From Lophius americanus (Eukaryota; Chordata; Actinopteri; Lophiiformes; Lophiidae), in the NCBI GenBank assembly GCA_037951165.1, contig JBBDHG010000162.1, positions 72,501-136,500 of the forward strand: a stretch of DNA of 64,000 nt, in the 5' to 3' direction. Under the pieces are notes generated by a model. The model saw nothing but the letters and a program-made list of their open reading frames with translations. It was not told the origin of the DNA and ran no database searches. This document shows, in pieces, positions 60,901-64,000 of this stretch (positions within the stretch are counted from its first letter, which is position 1; every line of letters starts with the position of its first letter). The position numbers and the translations under genes are program-made.

Positions 60901-61876
60901 AACCAGATCGATTGCTGCTGCTACGAAAACAAAGAAGTTCCCAGACAAACTTTGATAAGATTGCAGACTTGTCATGAGAAATACTGTAGTGTGCTGTTCA
61001 AAGGCTGTTACACGTCTCCTCAAAAACCTCACCCTGACCTTTTTTATTTTAAATTTCACACTTTTTAATGGACATAATTTGTTCTTCTTTTTGAGCCCTA
61101 TTAAGTAAGAAATAGAATAAGTACAGTGGATACACAGAACATTTTCAGGGATGGAAAAGCACTAATGACCTTTGACCTCTGATAAAAAAACAACAGAAGA
61201 TAATGAATAGTATTTGAAAAATCGCATAATATTCAAATACTGCAGGGTAACAATGGAATAGTATTTTCCTTTGAAATGCAAATCCTTAGTTTTGATAGCA
61301 GGATCTTCCTGTAGATATAATTCATTCTGTTGCCAAAATGATTCTCTACTATTAGTATTTCAAAATGTGTAGTTTAATATGGAACTACTGACATGAAGGT
61401 GTGAAGAAGTGTTAACGTTACCTTAAAGCTCTTGGACCAAAGTACATGAAGAGTTCTTTTCCTAGAGTTTCCACACCCGTGTACTGACAGCCAGAGAAAC
61501 TTTGTAAGGCATTTCTCTCCGAGTTGTTTCTCTGTGAACACAAAATATTAAAGGAACGACAGGTTATATCAGCTCTAAGTCTTTCTTTCACAGACATTTC
61601 TAACTGTTAGCTCTATTATTTAACATGGATAACACAATTAGGGATGAAGTGGCATTAGTGACGACCTGACTACGGCAGATTTAAAATACTATACATATAA
61701 AATCATGTTTAAATAAGGATAATGTCAGATAACTAGCATTAGCTAGGTGCTAAGTTATATACGACACACACCGCCGAGTTTGTCAAACTTCCTCTCATCT
61801 CTTTCACTTTCTGTCCTCTCTGTACTTTAGCGCGGATTTTCTCTCCGTTTAATGTACAACCAGGACCTTCAACCAT
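48761..61876 (-). CDS. neil3: endonuclease VIII-like 3 DNA glycosylase
   Basis: Nuclear base-excision enzyme acting on oxidised bases in single-stranded and fork-like DNA; it also unhooks certain interstrand crosslinks. Exons in transcript order: 61876-61772, 61531-61422, 58900-58766, 57705-57492, 56357-56283, 55553-55387, 52688-52525, 50357-49946, 49665-49491, 48934-48761. They total 1731 nt, 576 aa plus stop (human 605), all junctions in frame. Order of domains: MVEGPG start with Val2 as in NEIL3; K60 in GVETLGKELFMYFG, the likely equivalent of the conserved Lys; H2TH region with GVGNIIKNEALF (168-179); zinc finger C233/C236/C255/C258; RanBP2 finger C300/C303/C314/C317; GRF finger 1 C481/H484/C507/C515; GRF finger 2 C528/H530/C553/C561. 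Residues between Arg/Gly ~29 and Asn ~37 are about 25 fewer than in human. Confidence 0.96.
48935..49490. other. neil3 intron 9
   Basis: Short intron largely occupied by a minus-strand copy of dispersed family A at 49205-49395. Confidence 0.6.
49205..49395 (-). repeat. dispersed repeat family A, copy 5 (5' part)
   Basis: Minus strand: TAACGCCATCACTCCAAAAC, GAGTTCATGGATCAATTTCA, CCCACATAGACCTCAG, GAGGAAGAACTGGAGTGATT, CATATTTCCGACACTAGGGG, TTTTCAGGCCAGAATTACTC. In sense orientation within neil3. Confidence 0.75.
49491..49665 (-). CDS. neil3: neil3 coding exon 9 (first GRF finger)
   Basis: TVSPREAETTSSSGPGATRC, SSHRRPAVLRVVHKEGENKG, RQFYTCSLPRETKCNFFE. Matches human CSKHNR...LRVVGKDGENKGRQFYACPLPREAQCGFFE. 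Acceptor cttcctcag, donor GAG|gtgagg, phase 0. Confidence 0.96.
49666..49945. other. neil3 intron 8 (280 bp)
   Basis: Short single-copy intron; nothing beyond splice signals. Confidence 0.7.
49946..50357 (-). CDS. neil3: neil3 coding exon 8 (linker)
   Basis: Variable, probably disordered linker. It contains LIKYHCTAFNKPQEELKVNW and RSAFGTSTLVFSDL, which align with human LMKYPCNTFGKPHTEVKIN and TAFGTTTLVLTDF, then a Ser/Pro-rich part with HPSKKMRID (human QHPSKK) and NPDSR at the end. Acceptor gtccacag, donor CG|gtgagc. Confidence 0.94.
50358..52524. other. neil3 intron 7
   Basis: Contains a 29-bp minisatellite and, at about 51680-51960, single-copy text with a short plus-strand frame (MESAEEVNSLCLKQTRRGQT) of unknown nature, possibly from an old mobile element. 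Confidence 0.5.
50745..51475. repeat. 29-bp minisatellite in neil3 intron 7 (about 25 units)
   Basis: Unit GAGTAGACGGAGGACAGTCA plus GCTGGTCAT, very homogeneous, with rare TACAC, GATGAC, ATGGAG and GCCGG variants mainly near the two ends, as expected if growth occurs in the middle. Confidence 0.96.
52525..52688 (-). CDS. neil3: neil3 coding exon 7 (RanBP2-type zinc finger)
   Basis: KLPVRNSLIGWAYNDRTG, an acidic run KEEEED, WACHLCTLVNQPSAGACDAC, LTPRPE. C-x2-C-x10-C-x2-C, matching human WTCVVCTLINKPSSKACDACL. Acceptor tttgtgcag, donor G|gtgagt. Confidence 0.96.
52689..55386. other. neil3 intron 6 (2.7 kb)
   Basis: Single-copy, no tandem arrays apart from a TATA/CATATA run near 55203-55235. 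A balanced-composition block at about 53900-54250 is unexplained. No exon or transposon end identified. Confidence 0.5.
55387..55553 (-). CDS. neil3: neil3 coding exon 6 (Fpg/Nei-type zinc finger)
   Basis: CRKSGSALYKHYKVYKRPQC, GQCPGVITVCRLGDNGRMTY, FCQRCQKGDPSTVDV. Zinc ligands C233, C236, C255, C258. Human equivalent: HYKVYKRPNCGQC...DNNRMTYFCPHCQK. Acceptor ctccatcag, donor AG|gtacag. Confidence 0.96.
55554..56282. other. neil3 intron 5, mostly a Tc1-like element
   Basis: A short intron enlarged by one Tc1-like copy; flanks of about 200 and 70 bp remain. Confidence 0.7.
55763..56209 (+). mobile_element. Tc1-like DNA transposon, internally deleted (447 bp)
   Basis: Ends are inverted: left ATCAGCCATAACATTATAACC, shown here as AATCAGCCATAACATTATAA, and right GGTTTTAATGTTATGGCTGA. 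Inside are GTGCTGGAAGCAGAGAAAAT, GACTTTGACAAAGACCAAAC, TGTGATGGCTTGAGGG, GGAAGGACAACCG and AGAGTTGTTTTGGCGGCAC, which I recognise, in order, from a widespread fish Tc1-like transposon. The transposase core (the DDE part) is missing. TA precedes the left end (55761-55762). Confidence 0.8.
56283..56357 (-). CDS. neil3: neil3 coding exon 5
   Basis: 25 codons: VLQLTDGQIHHLVKMTRDFT and LLFYK, human CQLTDEQIHHLMKMIRDFSILFYR. Both junctions phase 0. Acceptor cgttctcag, donor AAG|gtcagt. Confidence 0.96.
56394..56727. repeat. (GA)n microsatellite in neil3 intron 4, about 37 bp from exon 5
   Basis: Purine tract of GA with GGGA interruptions. Two ~175-bp halves share the same interruption order (GGGAGAGGGAGAGAGAAAGA... 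then GAGCGAGAG), suggesting block duplication. It lies just upstream of the exon 5 acceptor in transcript sense, as a long pyrimidine tract, and could affect splicing. Confidence 0.95.
57492..57705 (-). CDS. neil3: neil3 coding exon 4 (helix-two-turn-helix)
   Basis: PTEDCEQRMKTLQSLDVCSS, RTRMLCDVLLDQAVMPG, GVGNIIKNEALFDSGLHPAV-K. The GVGNIIKNEALF motif is the H2TH DNA-binding signature. Acceptor ctttgcag, donor AAG|gtatga. Confidence 0.96.
57831..58440 (+). mobile_element. second Tc1-like family remnant in neil3 intron 3
   Basis: Begins CAGCGCTGTGGTATAAAAGT ATTTGACCCT, like the start of fish Tc1 elements with AAAAGTRTTTGCCCCC ends. Transposase pieces follow: HRVIS-like text near 58140, DIIYKRRRFRT (58190-58225), and SLDLNPAEMLRWY (58292-58330), matching the Tc1 SPDLNPxEMLW carboxy-terminal phrase. 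Frames are broken and the catalytic core is missing. The right end is not clear. Confidence 0.6.
58766..58900 (-). CDS. neil3: neil3 coding exon 3
   Basis: VHFGMNGSMRINPAERK, ALEVHLMNDTVCFYDSSVEI (human MHFGMKGFIMINP..., DLICFFDSSVELR). Acceptor cttacag, donor AG|gtaacg. Confidence 0.95.
58901..61421. other. neil3 intron 2 (2.5 kb)
   Basis: Contains a Tc1-like remnant at 59430-59946 and otherwise AT-rich single-copy DNA, with a C-run at about 60231-60240. No further exon or RNA found. Confidence 0.55.
59430..59946 (+). mobile_element. Tc1-like DNA transposon relic, same TIR family as 55763-56209
   Basis: Left end CACCAACCGGCCATAAGATT GTGACCACTG, right end (reverse complement) CACTGATCAGCCGTAACATT AAAATCACCTG. 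The ends are inverted and related to those of the other copy. The interior lacks recognisable transposase. TA follows the right end. Confidence 0.65.
61422..61531 (-). CDS. neil3: neil3 coding exon 2
   Basis: RNNSERNALQSFSGCQYTGV, ETLGKELFMYFGPRAL. GVETLGKELFMYFGP is identical in human. K60 is the probable catalytic-loop Lys. Acceptor gttcacag, donor AG|gtaacg. Confidence 0.95.
61772..61876 (-). CDS. neil3: neil3 coding exon 1
   Basis: MVEGPGCTLNGEKIRAKVQR, GQKVKEMRGSLTNSA. The first 16 residues equal the human ones, fixing the start; Met1 is expected to be removed to expose Val2. The donor is GCG|gtgtgtgt, a weak match to consensus but in the correct phase (0). Confidence 0.92.
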
Positions 61877-62015
61877 CTTCAGCACCGGGTTATAAATCGG
61901 TTTCTTAGCAAACTGTCAAAGTCGGACTCAGAAAACGTGAACTATGTTTGTTTTGGTTTTCCGCGCTACAAGATTCAATTTCGCGCATGCGCGGTACAGT
62001 TTGTATCCGGAAATT
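61877..62015 (-). promoter_or_regulatory. putative neil3 promoter (NRF-1, E2F-like, ETS-like motifs)
   Basis: Within 140 bp of the start codon: palindromic GCGCATGCGC at 61983-61992 (NRF-1 consensus), TTTCGCGC at 61979-61986 and TTTTCCGCGC at 61957-61966 (E2F-like), CCGGAA at 62007-62012 (ETS-like). No TATA box. This set is typical of CpG promoters of proliferation-linked genes. Motif evidence only. Confidence 0.55.
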
Positions 62016-62175
62016 GGTGTTGAGTTTTTTTCATCTTATCTTTATTTAAACTTGACTGGATACAAATAAAAAAGGGAACGATGGATAATAAAATAAAAAA
62101 AAAATTCGGATTTCTTATCAATGAACTGAAATTTCTGTTTTGTTTTTGTCACATTTTCTTATTTGTTTCCCTCTC

Positions 62176-62362
<187 letters not shown>

Positions 62363-62728
62363 GGAACATGGTGGTCGTTAGAACATGAGAGGTTGGCACT
62401 GCTAGATTATTAAGATTCATACTTACTCTTTGCTTTTAAAGTTTACCTTTTTTGAAAGTTGTTAACTCAAATCATGAAATTATTTGTTTGCCTGAAATAG
62501 TTTTTAATAATCAATATTATTTTGGTGTGCAGAATTATATGCATTTGTAATTTGTCATAAATAGAGTAAGGTTTTCTCATTTTGTGTGAGAATTACTCTT
62601 ACTTCTCAAAAGCATGCAGTGAATTTTGATAATATATGATGAAATAAATATTTCCAAACAGATAAGATCTATGTTTTTTTAACAGCAGCAGCAATGTGGC
62701 TGAAACAAGGGCGATTTGTACATCACAT

Positions 62729-62916
<188 letters not shown>

Positions 62917-63714
62917 AGGAATGCAGGAAAAAAGATTACTGTGGGGGGAAGAGCTTTTGTCTAGTAAAGCCCCTGAAATGCATACAAATGTAGAATACAT
63001 TGTGAAAACAGAAAACATCTGTTAGTTATTCATTCATATTTGTCAGACGGCATCAACATGAGGGATTAAATCTGTGTCGTATGAATCAGCTATAACATAA
63101 AGAGCCGGATGTGCCCTTTATTAAGTCTTTTAAGATGGTTATAAATGCATCCAGTACAGAGTCCAGTTCTCCATCTGATTCAGGTCCTTTTTTAAATCAA
63201 CTCCGGGAAGACGGAGCAGCATAAATGACCTTTTTACAAAGTCAGTGTGGACTCTGGGGACAAACAGTAAAAATAGTCCTGAGAACGAATCCTCCATTTG
63301 TCTTTTTATCTTATTCCATTAGAAATGAAGCCACTTTTAACAAATTGCACCTCTTAAGGCAGATTTGTCGCTAATAAATGATTTATGGATTTATGTAGTC
63401 TTATGTAGCTTAGGCACGGGTTTATGTGTTTGTACTTTCACTTTGATTATGTGCTCATTAATAATTCTTCATTCTTCATTCATTGATCATCGAGTTTGAT
63501 TCGATTTTATACCAAAAAGATAGTTTGTTGACTTTACTATTATTCATGTCAAATAGTTGCAAAAATATTTTTAGTGGTTACTGATAGATTTTTCAAGCTC
63601 AGTTTTCTTTTACTGTTTTTAACTTGAATGTGCTTATTATTCATGTTATGTTTTAGCTACATCTATAATAATAGTGAAAATTAGATCAATCAATTCTCCT
63701 TCACTGCATGTTTG

Positions 63715-63895
63715 TCGGTAGTTGGAGGAAACGCTGAGAACCCACATGTAACCGGGAGAATGTGCAAACTCCAGACAGAACGAACCAAGTTCAGGATTTG
63801 AACATAGAACCTTCTCACTGTGAGACAATGGTTGTCACTCAGTGATTGGACCCAGTATGGAATTTGAACCCAGAACTTTCTTGCTGCAGAGTTTT
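63715..63895 (+). repeat. fragment of the widespread teleost interspersed repeat (end portion)
   Basis: GTTGGAGGAAACGCTGAGAA, GAGAATGTGCAAACTCCAGA, ATTTGAACATAGAACCTTCT, CACTGTGAGACAATGGTTG, then a second TTTGAACCCAGAACTTTCTT GCTG. The end phrase is duplicated. Same family as 40365-40705. Confidence 0.7.
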
Positions 63896-64000
63896 CATGG
63901 AGAGACTTGTTCAATTCAATCAAAGGCAGAACTTTTTTTTTTTTTTTAAATTGATCGAAACATATTTTTATTGTAATACAAGCGTCTTTTCTCTCTCTTC

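Overview
The window is nuclear DNA of a bony fish, probably a percomorph teleost. It holds two vertebrate-type split genes with GT-AG introns, Tc1-like, Tx1-like and RTE-like transposon remnants of kinds common in fish, and a very heavy load of micro- and minisatellites. By my rough sum the tandem arrays cover about 13 kb, or 20%, of the 64 kb. There is no bacterial, viral or organellar content.

Layout. Positions 1 to about 27.3 kb look like a gene-poor flank. They contain a 2.9-kb 21-bp minisatellite, a 1-kb AT-rich 32-bp array, arrays of GA, an 8-mer, GGAT/GAT, AGAAT, GAGAA and CT/TA, one internally deleted Tx1-like LINE on the minus strand (21.08-22.94 kb), and several copies of one dispersed repeat family. 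Some GC-richer single-copy blocks (about 5.7-6.5, 14.9-15.9 and 17.5-18.2 kb) are candidate conserved noncoding elements. From 27.29 to 28.40 kb there is a ~65-bp minisatellite whose every unit carries CACGTG, nearly always as TCACGTGAC. It ends about 190 bp before the start codon of the first gene.

Gene 1 is aga (aspartylglucosaminidase, plus strand, nine coding exons, 28592-47869, 339 aa), a lysosomal N-terminal-nucleophile hydrolase of glycoprotein breakdown. Its introns hold a 1.5-kb 56-bp minisatellite, an RTE-like LINE fragment containing a 14-bp expansion, a 20-bp array and a mixed direct/inverted array.

Gene 2 is neil3 (NEIL3 DNA glycosylase, minus strand, ten coding exons, 61876-48761, 576 aa), complete from the MVEGPG start to a second GRF zinc finger. 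The reading frame closes exactly across all exon junctions of both genes. The genes converge tail to tail, with stop codons about 0.9 kb apart. This is the order and orientation I know for human NEIL3-AGA, where the AGA 5' side also faces a gene desert.

The two genes are not functionally linked: one is lysosomal catabolism, the other nuclear DNA repair. The most interesting regulatory observation is the array of 18 CACGTG sites, 17 of which match or nearly match the TFEB/CLEAR element, directly upstream of a lysosomal gene. The neil3 start is preceded by closely spaced NRF-1, E2F-like and ETS-like motifs, as expected for a CpG-type housekeeping or cell-cycle promoter.
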